A DNA stretch of 64,000 bases from Paenibacillus stellifer (GCF_000758685.1 NZ_CP009286.1:836501-900500); one strand, 5' to 3'; shown: positions 44,827-54,242, numbered from the stretch's first letter. Notes: a model not told the origin generated them from the sequence alone. Numbers and translations: made by a program.

Positions 44827-45900
44827 TGAAGAGCGTATTTTCACGACTATTTCGGGTGCTGAATAGCAGCAACAGCCATCCTCACGAGGACTTTCTGACT
44901 GAAGTGTTCGCCGAATTTCTCTGTAATCAGGAGACGATGATTGATTTTATCGGAAATGTATTAGAAATTCCAGTGCAGGAAGTGAAGCATTCATCCATTC
45001 AAACACAAGTAACTTTTCCGGCATTGCCCCATCATCAGACGGATAGCCGACCGGATATGGTGATACGATTTTATGAAGGACAGAAGCCATATGTATTGTT
45101 CATCGAAAGCAAGCTAGGCTCTCAGGAAGGAACGGATCAGCTCTCTAGATACGCGGATCACCTCAGCGTACTCGCTAATCAAGGAAAGAAATATTATCTT
45201 ATCTATTTAACCCAATATGCTGATGAAAAGGATGCTTCGCTCATATTAGAGAATCACGCAAACATAGTTTTTCAGGCAGATGCGGTGGTTTCAAATTTTC
45301 AAGTGGATTAAGCAGTTGGAATCGAAAAATATCTATGCGTCCAAAGTTTTGGACTATATGGAGGAGATCGGATTGAAAGATAATCGGCAGTTTACGCCTG
45401 TTGATGTATATGCGATCCAGAACATGAATCGGCTACAACGCATGATGGACGAGTGCATGGATGGAGCAGTAGACGGTGTAATGACAGAACATTTCGGTAG
45501 GGCACTTCAGCAATATAACCGTTATAACCAGCTAAAGTATCAGGAACGATATGCTAAGGCTAGTGAACAAGAGGGGCGAGCCACCGAGGTGACTGTAGGT
45601 TTTTATTTAACAGATGACGATTATCCCATTGTTTCCGTTGTTTACGAATTCTGTCCACGACGCTGCTCAGACGTTCCTAAAGTTGTGGTTGCCATGCAGA
45701 GCTTTATTGCTACGCATTCGGGCTGGGAAATCTTCGATCTAAACACTGACGCAGAATGGCAAGGGATTTCCTGTGATCGTAGTTTAGTCGAATTTCTTCA
45801 TTATGAGGATCACATCAACGAAATTCAAAAGTTTTTCCTCGAGAAATTAAATGAGCTTCATGAGATTAAAGTTAAAAATCCAGACTTGCACTGGAAATAA
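44823..45900 (+). pseudogene. PDDEXK_4-type nuclease-like gene with a frameshift
   Basis: The first frame (44823-45311) has the PD-(D/E)xK core: SRPDMVIRF near residue 78, FIESKLG near 98 and a following Q/Y helix. It runs out just after ILENHANIVF. The next frame (open from 45268 to 45900) continues with MRWFQIFKWIKQLE, the expected next element of this family. Removing one T from the T5 run at 45268-45272 fuses them into one protein of about 358 residues. A homologous intact gene lies at 55563-56756. The split could be a real mutation, a sequencing error in a homopolymer, or less likely a programmed shift. Confidence 0.75.
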
Positions 45901-46376
45901 CTATAGCAAATGGACCATTGCTCCAATCGCGATGCTCTCCAGATATTTTCCATTCCCTTTAGCGGTGAAAATCCGGAGACCAAAGCGACCCTACCACGTT
46001 TCCAAGTCCTTTCGCTCTGTTGCTCAAGTGGGTAAAGTGAAGTTAAATTAAATAGTAGACACAGAATATACTGAAAGGAGCAAGAAACGCGTTCACTTCT
46101 TGAGAGGCAGAACGAAGGAATATAAGGGCAAATGCCCCGCGTGACATGGGAGGGTGAGCCGTCAAGAGTCAGTTGTGGATATCCGAAGTGCGATCGCATG
46201 GATATTCCATGGATTAGGAACAACATTCTCGAATCTCTATTCCTGCCACCGCCTCTTTTGGTGAATAATGTAATATTTACACGATGTCTCCATACCCCAG
46301 TCTATCAATGGGTGAAAATCGAAGAACGAGTGAGTAAACAAGAGGAAATATTAATTTATACTGGGAGAGTGGGAAA
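45901..46376. other. Spacer upstream of the TerB module with an IS3-end-like motif
   Basis: About 475 bp without a gene. ATAGTAGACACAGA at about 46051-46064 matches the terminal region of the decayed IS3 copy whose end lies at 49902, so part of an insertion element may remain here. No consensus promoter for the next gene stands out. Confidence 0.4.
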
Positions 46377-46787
46377 GTGGAGTATCAAGAACGAGTATCT
46401 TATTTAGAAGCACTAATGTTTATGGCAACAATTGATGAAAAGGTAGAAGAAAATGAACTCGAGCACTTTAATCGAGTTGCCGCAATGTATGGAATTTCAA
46501 GTGATGAAATTGAATCCATTAAGGAGATCGTTTTGAAAAAAGAAAAGACTGTAGAAGAAATTCTATCACCTATCAAGTCTAGGCAGACAAAACTAGCTTT
46601 GATTTATGAGTTGTTGGCACTATGTTATACAGATGGTTCATATAATTTTGCTGAAAAAAATGGTATGACTAATGTATGTAATATACTGAATATCGAAATT
46701 AGTAAATTGCGTGATCTTGAAAATATTATTGAAGAAAGTATTCAATTGCAGAAAAAGATTAATACGATATTGGAACGAGAAGAATAA
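46377..46787 (+). CDS. TerB-like helical protein (module 2, gene 1)
   Basis: This 136-residue all-helical protein fits the TerB/DUF533 fold. An N-terminal helix with an acidic turn (MATIDEKVEENELEHFNRVA) is followed by a second half with the typical late helix (ELLALCYTDGSYNFAE). The start is GTG 46377, with GGGAGAG upstream. It replaces the HTH gene found at the same place in module 1. TerB domains occur in stress- and phage-defence systems as sensors near membranes. It is 19 bp from the glycine-zipper gene. Confidence 0.65.
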   Translation: MEYQERVSYLEALMFMATIDEKVEENELEHFNRVAAMYGISSDEIESIKEIVLKKEKTVEEILSPIKSRQTKLALIYELLALCYTDGSYNFAEKNGMTNVCNILNIEISKLRDLENIIEESIQLQKKINTILEREE

Positions 46788-46806
46788 CGTGGTGAGGTGA
46801 ACAACT

Positions 46807-47310
46807 ATGAAAGCATGGAAAGTAGTTGCATGTTTAGGCGCTGGGGCACTTTGCGTAGTTACAGGTGGTTTGGCAGCCCCAGCGATAGGAGCAGTTGTTG
46901 GTTCTTCGGTTTTGGGTCTTTCTGGTGCAGCGGCAACATCTGCTGGGCTTGCTGCAATCGGTGGAGGTTCTCTGGCAGCTGGTGGACTTGGAATGGCCGG
47001 AGGAACAGCTATTATTTCTGCAGTAGCTGGAGGAGTTGGTGCAGTGACTACAGTAGTTGCGACAAATGTTGCTGAGGGAGCAAAGGCTAAGAAGCAGAAT
47101 GAAGAACTAAGAAGTGAGTTAAGAAATTCAAATATTGATAATGCCACAAAACAAAAGGTAATCATGCAGCTAAATGAGAAGGTTGAAAAACTTAGAAGAG
47201 CTTTGGCTGATGAAAAGGCACGAGCGGACAAGTCTGATGATAGGATAGGATTAATTGAAGAACAACTGGCAGACATGTTAGAAAAATTGAAAACTGCACA
47301 AACAGCATGA
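46807..47310 (+). CDS. Glycine-zipper protein with coiled-coil tail (module 2, gene 2)
   Basis: This 167-residue protein starts with about 90 residues dense in glycine, alanine and valine, including GGxxAxG-type repeats, then turns into a charged coiled coil (residues 95-165). The order of regions matches gene 2 of module 1, though the sequence has diverged. The first 20 residues (MKAWKVVACLGAGALCVVTG) resemble a signal or lipoprotein peptide, but no lipobox is clear. It is probably membrane-associated. A GGTGAGG site precedes ATG 46807. Confidence 0.7.
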   Translation: MKAWKVVACLGAGALCVVTGGLAAPAIGAVVGSSVLGLSGAAATSAGLAAIGGGSLAAGGLGMAGGTAIISAVAGGVGAVTTVVATNVAEGAKAKKQNEELRSELRNSNIDNATKQKVIMQLNEKVEKLRRALADEKARADKSDDRIGLIEEQLADMLEKLKTAQTA

Positions 47311-47326
47311 AATAGGGTGATTTGAG

Positions 47327-48664
47327 ATGGATCAAGACAGCGTAATTCTGAAATACATTCAGAAAGAAACTGATAGTATTGATGATGGAATTAATGAAAT
47401 TGAGTGTCGAAATTCGAGCAGAGAACAAACACTTGATGATTTTGATAATCGATTGGATGAAATATACGCTAGGCTCAATATGAAAAAGCGTAATATTTTG
47501 CCTATCGAAGTAGCGGAAAATTCTTCTGAACCGAGTGTATGGGAGTATTCTGCAATAAGTTACGATGAATTATAGAATAAAGCTGCTCTTGAATTAGTCA
47601 AGAGGGGATTAGACATTGATTCTATAGATTATCGTAGTCTCGTTCTAGAAACTGAATTACTCGAAATTGAAAAAGAACTAAATCGACATCTTCCAAGAAG
47701 AGAAAAATGGGAAAAAGCTGATTTTGTTGCTGTATTTATTGCAGCTTCAATTGGTAGTTTAGTTGATATAATCCTGAGTGATAGAAATAACAAGTTTACT
47801 GGAAAAGGTTCTGAGTTTTCGAATTGGCTTGATCAGTTCCATCAACACGATGGAGGTGGTCCAATTGACTATCAAGGAAAGGGCTTTGGCGGTGGATTTC
47901 ATCGCGGCTTATCAAAAGGTCATGACGTTTTAAGGTTTATTGAAGCTATAATAATGTTCAAAAATGGTCGGTTTGAGGGTGTTAGGTATATCAATGGAGT
48001 CGAACATAAAGTTTTGTCTAGTGTAAATCAGTATGGCACACCCTATGAACAACTAGGATGGATTGAAGCAATATTGAAGTATGCAAAACATATGTTTGCC
48101 GATTTGTTCTCAACCTGCAGTTTACCATTTCCGGGCAGTTCTCTTCTTGTTGAGTGTAGCAATCGAGATCTTAGAAAGCTAGCTGCAACTATGTATCAGA
48201 ATGGATTTAACCTAAAGAACATTATGATACAGTCGTTATCGACTATCATTGTGGAAGTCATTCTTAGAATTTATTTTGGTATTAAATCTGTACAGAGCTA
48301 TAAGGCAGAATATGAGTTGACCGAAGACTATTCAAATTTTACAGCCATTAAAGAATTTATTAAACCGAGTTCCAAAGAGAAACTTCATGAAATGCTATTA
48401 TTAGCACATTCGATTGTAACGGCTGTAAATATTGGAAAAGTCATAATTAAGAAAAGCCCATGGGAGATAAACGTTACAGAGATAATCAGTGTTATCAGAT
48501 ATGCTATTCCAGTTGTAAATGGAGTGATTGAACGTAATTCCGAATATTCTAAACTCATTAGAAATGCAGATGAAATCCATGAAAAATGGGAGCAATTAGC
48601 CGAAAGCACGTCTCTTCAAAATGTAGAATTTGAATTAATGTCTCATGAATTGATAATTGAGTAA
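47327..48664 (+). pseudogene. Large G-[YF]-H-R-x4-G-H-D protein interrupted by an amber codon (module 2, gene 3)
   Basis: One frame of 446 codons runs from ATG 47327 to 48664 with a single TAG at 47573-47575 after SYDEL. The frame then continues coding-like (NKAALELVKRGLDIDS), and the rest aligns with the module 1 protein. Shared features include the HLPRREKWEKADFVAVFIA region against the FERKVKLRKMDFQFLLIA region, the motif GGGFHRGLSKGHD, the SLPFPG segment, and a hydrophobic C-terminal helix pair. A single base change would restore it. Either the gene has recently been inactivated or the amber is read through; the lack of other damage suggests little time has passed. Confidence 0.75.
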
Positions 48665-48949
48665 ACATAGTATCTACAATGGTGAGTTATAATCAACAAC
48701 AGCACCCTAATACTTAATGAAAATAGAAGTTTGCATAGTTTTTGACTGTAACTGATATATAAAGTTGGTGGCTGGGTGATGCGAAGCAGTATGTCGAGAA
48801 GCTGTAAGGCAAGTGACGCGGCCTAACTGCTTCATAAACCGGCAGATGCCTGTAACGATCCGTTACGGGCACTTTGCATTGTACCCCCGGCAAGAAACTT
48901 ACCAAATCTCGTCCCGTCCTTTATATTGGATGAAGCACAATTCATCGAA

Positions 48950-49902
48950 GGAGCCGCCGAACCCATTATGAATAAAAAAAGCGATGCACTACTTCGCGAA
49001 AGACCGTCGGTAAAGTATTCGTTCATCCATGAACACCGCTTCGAGTACCGATTGGAGAAGTTGTGCAACGTTCTGAATGTCTCTCGTAGCGGCTACTACA
49101 AATGGCGGTGCAGACCGGAAAGTGAACGGGCAAAGCATCACCGGAAGATGACGGAGTGTGTTCGTAAGGCTTACGAGGAGTCCAGAAGACTGTACGGGAG
49201 TCCCAAACTCACAAGGCAGTTGAACCGTCAAGGGATCGTCATCTCTGAACGCACGGACGGCCGGATCATGAAGAAACAGGGCCTTCGTTCGCGTACAGTC
49301 AAGAAGTACAAGGCAACCACCAACTCCAATATACGCTCCCCGTTCAAGACAATGTGTTAAACCGTGAATTTCAAGCCACAAAACCAGGAGAGAAATGGGT
49401 TAGCGATATCACATATGTCTGGACCGTGGAAGGATGGTTGTATTTGGTGAGTGTCATAGATCTGTACTCTCGCAAAATTGTCGGCTGGCAAATGGGCGAG
49501 CGGATTGACCAAAGAACTCGTGATGGGGGCTCTTCAGCAGGCCTATGGCCGTCAGCGTCCAGATCCTGGTCTACTGCACATTTAGATCGTGGAAGCCAAT
49601 ATGCCTCTCACGATTATCAGAAACAGCTAGTTCTCTATGAAATGATCGGGAGCATGAGTCGCAAGGGCAATTGCTATGATAATGCCTGCATCGAGTCGTT
49701 TCATAGCGTACTCAAGAAGGAATTGATCTACTTGAACCGCTATGAAACGAGGGAACAAGCGAAGCAGAGCATTTTCGAGTATATTGAGTTCTTCTACAAC
49801 ACCCGGCGTATTCATTCCTCCATTGATTACCATACCCCTTCGGAGTATGAACGGCTTTATTTAAACCGAACTGCTTAAAAATCTGTGTCTACTATCTTGA
49901 CA
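48950..49902 (+). pseudogene. Decayed IS3-family element (orfA tail and orfB with frameshifts)
   Basis: The end of orfA survives near 48968, at a run of seven As followed by codons for the KDR-type ending. OrfB then reads through LEKLCNVLNVSRSGYYKW to TVKKYKATTNS. It shifts frame near 49345, resumes at NREFQATKPGEKWVSDITYV, and is scrambled again between about 49500 and 49590 before HLDRGSQYASHDYQ. The right inverted repeat (GTGTCTACTATCTTGACA) ends at 49902. The left end is missing. It is related but not identical to the intact copy at 51586-52842. Confidence 0.85.
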
Positions 49903-50081
49903 AAGGTCCAGGATTGTACAAACGATGGACATTACAAATATAGTCCTATCCTTCGAATACCGAGAATCAAAGAATATCGGAGATCGCTCTATAGTTGTCT
50001 TAGGATGTTTATAGGAGCGATATAGGAAAAATCGTCGAAAATCGGGTTTGTAAAAACCTTACCGATACTCCAATATAGTGT

Positions 50082-51203
50082 ATGAAGAGTCGATGTGCCA
50101 ATCTTTTAGTCGAGTATGGAGGGATTCGCATAGACACGATCCTAAAATTAGGTGGAGAGGGCGGTAGTCTTACCCTAATAGGCAAGAAAAATGATGATGG
50201 AGGCTGGACATTTTTCAGAGAGAGTCAAGAGAGCGCAATGACGGATGTTCTCGACGAGGAGGATCAGGATTTGCTGCTCTTGCTAAATCCCCGGACGAGA
50301 ATGATCGGCTGTGATCTTGAACTTGCGTTAAAAAGCTTAGGACGTCATTGGAAGCAGTTGCGACCTGTTGAAATTCATCCTGACTTTCGATGGTCCATGT
50401 ATAAGTTGGTCATTGAGTCAAGGGTAAGTAATCTTTACCATTGGAAAAAAATATGCTTGAAGAATAACCCTCTTTACCAACTCGCTGAATGGATCAGTTC
50501 TTCCAAACATACCGTTGTATTAAGTGGGGCTGGAATGAGTACTGAATCGGGATTGCCTGATTTTCGTTCCAGGGACGGCTGGTGGAGGAATATGGATCCG
50601 CATAAGGTTGCTAATGTTACTGCTATAGAAGAAAATTATGAATTGTTTTGGGGATTTTACAAGTACCGGATTGAAACGGTGGAACAATACTCCCCTCATA
50701 TCGGCCATCACATTCTAGCAAAATGGGAGAAAAATGGGTGGATTCACGGAATCTCCACTCAAAATGTCGATGGATATCATGTTGTCGCTGGCAATCACAA
50801 TATTGTCGAACTGCATGGGAATATACGGTCCATTAGATGCCATTATTGTGGTAGAAGCTCGGATGTTGCTGATTTTCTTAATAGACTGAATTGTTCATCC
50901 TGCCAAGGACCATTACGCCCAAACGTCGTTCTATTTGGAGAGATGCTACCGGATAATGCCTGGAATCAAGCGTTTCAATGGTTTCATCGTGCCGAGCTTG
51001 TTCTTGTGATCGGAACGAGTCTGCAAGTTGCACCTGCCAATCAACTGCCATGTTTGACCTCAGGACATACCGTTTATATGAACATGGAAATGCCTGAGGA
51101 GCTTGATCCATCGTTTGATCTAATGATTAAGGGAAAGGTCGGGCAACTGTTGGCCGAATTGGATGAGATGTTGGATTATATCCATTCTGGAAAAGAGGAA
51201 TGA
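50082..51203 (+). CDS. Sir2-family NAD-dependent protein with N-terminal extension
   Basis: This 373-residue protein has a sirtuin core from about residue 130. It shows GAGMSTESGLPDFRS, the TQNVDGYH segment, the catalytic histidine in VELHGN, and two CxxC zinc pairs (CHYC and CSSC). The roughly 125-residue N-terminal region is acidic and unassigned, longer than in plain bacterial sirtuins. ATG 50082 is the first start after an in-frame stop at 50076, though it has no clear Shine-Dalgarno. It is followed directly by a uracil-DNA glycosylase gene. It could be a protein deacylase or, given the defence setting, an NAD-consuming effector; a deacylase is the default reading. Confidence 0.85.
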   Translation: MKSRCANLLVEYGGIRIDTILKLGGEGGSLTLIGKKNDDGGWTFFRESQESAMTDVLDEEDQDLLLLLNPRTRMIGCDLELALKSLGRHWKQLRPVEIHPDFRWSMYKLVIESRVSNLYHWKKICLKNNPLYQLAEWISSSKHTVVLSGAGMSTESGLPDFRSRDGWWRNMDPHKVANVTAIEENYELFWGFYKYRIETVEQYSPHIGHHILAKWEKNGWIHGISTQNVDGYHVVAGNHNIVELHGNIRSIRCHYCGRSSDVADFLNRLNCSSCQGPLRPNVVLFGEMLPDNAWNQAFQWFHRAELVLVIGTSLQVAPANQLPCLTSGHTVYMNMEMPEELDPSFDLMIKGKVGQLLAELDEMLDYIHSGKEE

Positions 51204-51618
51204 AATGTTAGATGATTTTCTTCAAAAAGTTAATCATAAAAATTGTCCTCAGTGCCCTCGAATGAATGCTTGCAGACCTGTTATTCAGATGACTGAGTCC
51301 GATATGAATAAACCCATAATGTTTATCGCTGAGGCCCCAGGACGGCTTGGTGCTGAAATTAGTAGAATCCCTCTGCATGGGGACCAGACGGGCGAGAATT
51401 TCGAGAAATTACTCGAAGGAGCAGGACTGAAACGGGAACATTGCTATATAACGAATGCAGTACTTTGTGTTCCACTTGATGATAAAGGGAATAATAGAAC
51501 ACCTAAGGAAAGCGAAATTAAGAACTGCTCTCCATTTCTTTACGAACAAATTCTATTAATAGAACCTCAACTTATTATGTACCTCTGTCAATAGAGTAGA
51601 CACGCAGAATCGAGAAAA

Positions 51619-52515
51619 TCACACAGCATTTCGGTACATACGTTCGTATTCATTGGGTGTAAAATACCCAATCGCTGAATGGATTCGTTTTCCATTGTAG
51701 AAGCAGGTAATGTATTCAAAAATGCGTTTCTTGGCTTGCTTGCGTGTTGTGAATTTTTCCAAGTACACGAGTTCTTTCTTCAGCACACTGTGGAACGATT
51801 CGATACAAGCATTATCGTAGCAGTTCCCTTTTCGGCTCATACTGCCGTTCATCTTGTAGGTGCGCAGTCGTTCCTGGTAGTCGTGGGAAGCATACTGGCT
51901 GCCACGGTCGGAGTGATGCAGGACCTCTCCGCATGGTTGTTGCTGGCTGTAGGCTCGATCCAGTGCCGTTAACACCAGTTCTTTGGTCATCCGCTCGTCC
52001 ATGTGAAACCCAATGATTTTACGGCTGTACAAATCCATTATACTTGCCAGATAGAGCCAGCCTTCATTCGTTGGAATGTACGTAATGTCAGCCACCCAGG
52101 CCTCATTTGGAGCGGACGGCCTAAACTGACGGTTCAACACGTTCTCATGAACAGGCAAGTTGTGCTTCGAATTCGTCGTGGCCTTGTATTTCTTCACCGT
52201 ACGGGAGCGCAATCCCAGTTCCTTCATGATTCGGGCGACTAATTTCTCCGACACGGGTACGCCTTGCTTATGAAGCATTTTAGCGATTTTGGGACTTCCA
52301 TATAACCGGCGGGATTCCAGAAAGATACGGCGGATATGCCGCTCCAGCTTGCGCCGTCGTTTTTCACGCTTGCTGACTTTTCGTTTCGTCCATTTGTAAT
52401 AGCCGCTTCGGGACACTTCAAAGGCTTCGCACATCTTCGAGACTCGGCACTTGAAGCGATGATCGTGGATGAAGGCATAGATCAGCGCCGGTCTTTGGCG
52501 AAGTAGTGCATCGCC
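51619..52515 (-). CDS. IS3-family transposase OrfB (integrase domain)
   Basis: OrfB has the HTH_21 region (FEVSRSGYYKW), the DDE integrase core with VADITYIPT, SDRGSQYASHDY, and the NACIESFHSVLKKEL motif. It has no good start of its own; the first ATG gives 271 residues from 52434, but the conserved region begins further upstream. It is expected to be made as an OrfAB fusion by -1 frameshifting at the A6G heptamer (A AAA AAG, complement of 52515-52521) near the end of orfA. The coordinates give the frame from just past the slip site. Confidence 0.9.
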   Translation of the reverse strand, partial: GDALLRQRPALIYAFIHDHRFKCRVSKMCEAFEVSRSGYYKWTKRKVSKREKRRRKLERHIRRIFLESRRLYGSPKIAKMLHKQGVPVSEKLVARIMKELGLRSRTVKKYKATTNSKHNLPVHENVLNRQFRPSAPNEAWVADITYIPTNEGWLYLASIMDLYSRKIIGFHMDERMTKELVLTALDRAYSQQQPCGEVLHHSDRGSQYASHDYQERLRTYKMNGSMSRKGNCYDNACIESFHSVLKKELVYLEKFTTRKQAKKRIFEYITCFYNGKRIHSAIGYFTPNEYERMYRNAV

Positions 52516-52769
52516 TTTTTTAAGATGTCGTTCTCCTCCTCCAGATCACGGATACGCTTTTGGAGGTCTCTCATTGCCTTGTCGTCAGCTTTCAGTTGCC
52601 CACTGCCTGGAAAAGCCTGTGCACCGTCTTGTTTGTATTCCGCCATCCAGCGGTACAAGGTGTTGTCGCTGATCCCCAACTCGCGAGCGACCTGTGCCAC
52701 CGGCTTACCCTCTTCTTGGATCATCTGAATCGTTTGCAGTTTAAATTCTTTATCGTATTTTTTCGTCAT
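52482..52769 (-). CDS. IS3-family transposase OrfA (HTH)
   Basis: This 95-residue protein has the HTH_Tnp_1 domain (EEGKPVAQVARELGISDNTL then YRWMAEYKQ) and a C-terminal leucine-zipper-like helix (RDLEEENDILKKAMHYFA). The -1 slip site A AAA AAG falls in the ILKKA segment, so part of the ribosomes continue into orfB. ATG 52769 has a weak GGTGC-type site upstream. The frame is intact. Confidence 0.92.
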   Translation of the reverse strand: MTKKYDKEFKLQTIQMIQEEGKPVAQVARELGISDNTLYRWMAEYKQDGAQAFPGSGQLKADDKAMRDLQKRIRDLEEENDILKKAMHYFAKDRR

Positions 52770-53125
52770 GTTAGCACCTCGAATTTGGTTATGTTCATTC
52801 TACCCGATTCTCGGTTCTCCATGTCTACTTTTTAGCCTAACAGCATTATTACCTTGGGAAAATCGGCATTGTTGGCATTACATAAGATAAAAAAGCATCA
52901 GATGACTTTGCCGAAGGAAAACAGTAATCCGCAAGTTCGGTTGTGGAATGGTTATCAAGTTCTTCCCCTTTACCATTCTAGTCCAAAAGCAATGAATTTT
53001 TATAGAAATAAAGAGAGACAATTGGAAGACTATAAATTAGTTCGGAACTGGATAATGTTAAGTGAACGAGAAACATAAATAACTGTAGTGTTTTTATAAG
53101 AAGAATAAGTTGCCTCCTTCAAACG

Positions 53126-53157
53126 TACCAAACAAAGTGATTCTTTGTTTGGTTTTT
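53126..53157 (+). terminator. Rho-independent terminator after the disrupted glycosylase gene
   Basis: ACCAAACAAAG (53126-53136) pairs with CTTTGTTTGGT (53142-53152) and is followed by a T run. It ends the sirtuin-glycosylase transcript. Confidence 0.85.
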
Positions 53158-53289
53158 TGTCTTATTCAGACCATATATAGTCTCGTGTAAATATGTTTAT
53201 AAGCCTACCCAAACACATGTTCACTGACACTCTGCATTCCTTTGCTTTTGGTACAGTATCCCTATCAAGCAGCAAAGGAGAAATGAGTT

Positions 53290-54237
53290 ATGCATCAGCA
53301 TCCGGTTATGTTCTCACATGCCTGGAACCGTCCATATCTGCCGACCGGTGGAGCGGAGAAGGTGTACCTGTTGATTGAAGCCAAAGGAGTAAAAGTGGAT
53401 TCATCCGACCGTGCCCAAATGAACCTTTCGCTGGTTCTGGATCGGAGCGGTTCAATGAGCGGGCGGCCTTTGCAGTTCAGCAAAAGAGCCTGCCGCCAAT
53501 CCGGGATTGGCATAACGGTGATGGGGGTTGGCGAGGGGTTTGATGAAGAACTGATGGAGGGGATGGCGGAGCATGGCGGGGGGAACTTCCACTTTATTGA
53601 GAAACCGGACGAAATCCCCGCCATTTTTCAAAAAGAACTGGAAGGTCTCTTGGCGGTGACTGCCCAGAATTTATCACTTACGATCGAACCGGCTGATTGT
53701 GCCTCGATTACCGGGATTTACGGTTATGCTTGTGAGAAGCAGGGCAACCGCTATAACTTCCATGCCGGGGAGCTGTTCGCCGGAGAGGTAAAGACCGTAT
53801 TGCTGAAGCTGACTCTGCATCCCCATACCAAGGGAGTTCATCAGCTGCTGCGTCTTACCTGGGAGTACGTTGATGTCACGGACGGAGCTTCGCCTTGTAC
53901 CGTAGTAAGTGAGGTTTCAGCCGAATTCACGAACGACATTAACCTTCTTAATCTGTCGGAGGATGCGGAAGTCTACAAGCAGATCCAATTAACCGAATCG
54001 GCCAAGATAATCGAAGACGCGATGCAGGTCTTGGATGAAGGAGATGTCCCTCTCGGAAAACTGATGCTGAAACAGCAGGCCGAACGCCTGATGTCCGCCG
54101 CAATCCATACGGATGACGAGGTTCTCCGCCAGGAGTCTGAGCGGCTGTACAGCCAGCTGGAGAACTTTGAATATAACAGCATCACGCGAAAGCAGCTGCA
54201 TGAGCAGAAGTACAGACAGATGAAGCGGAAGCGGTAG
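53290..54237 (+). CDS. VWA-domain protein with an internal in-frame deletion
   Basis: This 315-residue protein has a VWA domain starting with the MIDAS motif DRSGSMSGRP near residue 50. Right after QFSKRA it jumps to CRQSGIGITVMGVGEGF, the last strand of the domain. The roughly 100 residues that should carry the other MIDAS residues (the conserved threonine and aspartate) are missing, with the frame kept. The C-terminal half (helical, ending in a lysine-rich tail) looks intact. ATG 53290 has AAAGGAG upstream. The domain cannot bind metal normally, so the product is probably non-functional or altered. It lies 5 bp before a small gene. Confidence 0.8.
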   Translation: MHQHPVMFSHAWNRPYLPTGGAEKVYLLIEAKGVKVDSSDRAQMNLSLVLDRSGSMSGRPLQFSKRACRQSGIGITVMGVGEGFDEELMEGMAEHGGGNFHFIEKPDEIPAIFQKELEGLLAVTAQNLSLTIEPADCASITGIYGYACEKQGNRYNFHAGELFAGEVKTVLLKLTLHPHTKGVHQLLRLTWEYVDVTDGASPCTVVSEVSAEFTNDINLLNLSEDAEVYKQIQLTESAKIIEDAMQVLDEGDVPLGKLMLKQQAERLMSAAIHTDDEVLRQESERLYSQLENFEYNSITRKQLHEQKYRQMKRKR

Positions 54238-54242
54238 GAGGG

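Larger units (their letters stand above)
51586..52842 (-). mobile_element. Intact IS3-family insertion sequence, 1257 bp
   Basis: Ends TGTCAATAGAGTAGACAC (51586 onward) and the complement of TGTTAGGCTAAAAAGTAGAC (at 52842) form imperfect inverted repeats, with the usual TG...CA termini. It contains orfA and orfB in the IS3 frame arrangement, read on the minus strand. No perfect target duplication is present, only the imperfect repeat noted for the host gene. Confidence 0.88.
51205..53078 (+). pseudogene. Family 4-type uracil-DNA glycosylase gene split by an IS3 element
   Basis: The 5' part (51205-51585) holds the iron-sulfur cysteines (NCPQCPRMNAC) and the motif IAEAPGRLG. The 3' part (from 52845) continues with ITLGKSALLAL and the second motif LPLYHSSPKAMN, containing the catalytic-region histidine. 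The two parts fit a single protein of about 200 residues. The element inserted after a leucine codon, and both junctions carry an ATTAT(G)TACCT-like sequence. The sirtuin stop is 1 bp before ATG 51205, so the two were coupled. Uracil repair by this enzyme is lost unless another copy exists. Confidence 0.88.

Noticed and set aside
46377..48664. Assignment of the TerB-containing module as Shango
   Set aside because: Shango has an ATPase subunit besides its TerB-like protein; none is present here.
48700..48930. Group II intron fragment before the decayed IS3
   Set aside because: Some short stems are present, but no domain V-like hairpin or intron boundary could be identified.
53193..53378. Small frame overlapping the start of the VWA gene
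   Set aside because: It lacks a ribosome site and overlaps the VWA frame, which has the protein signature.
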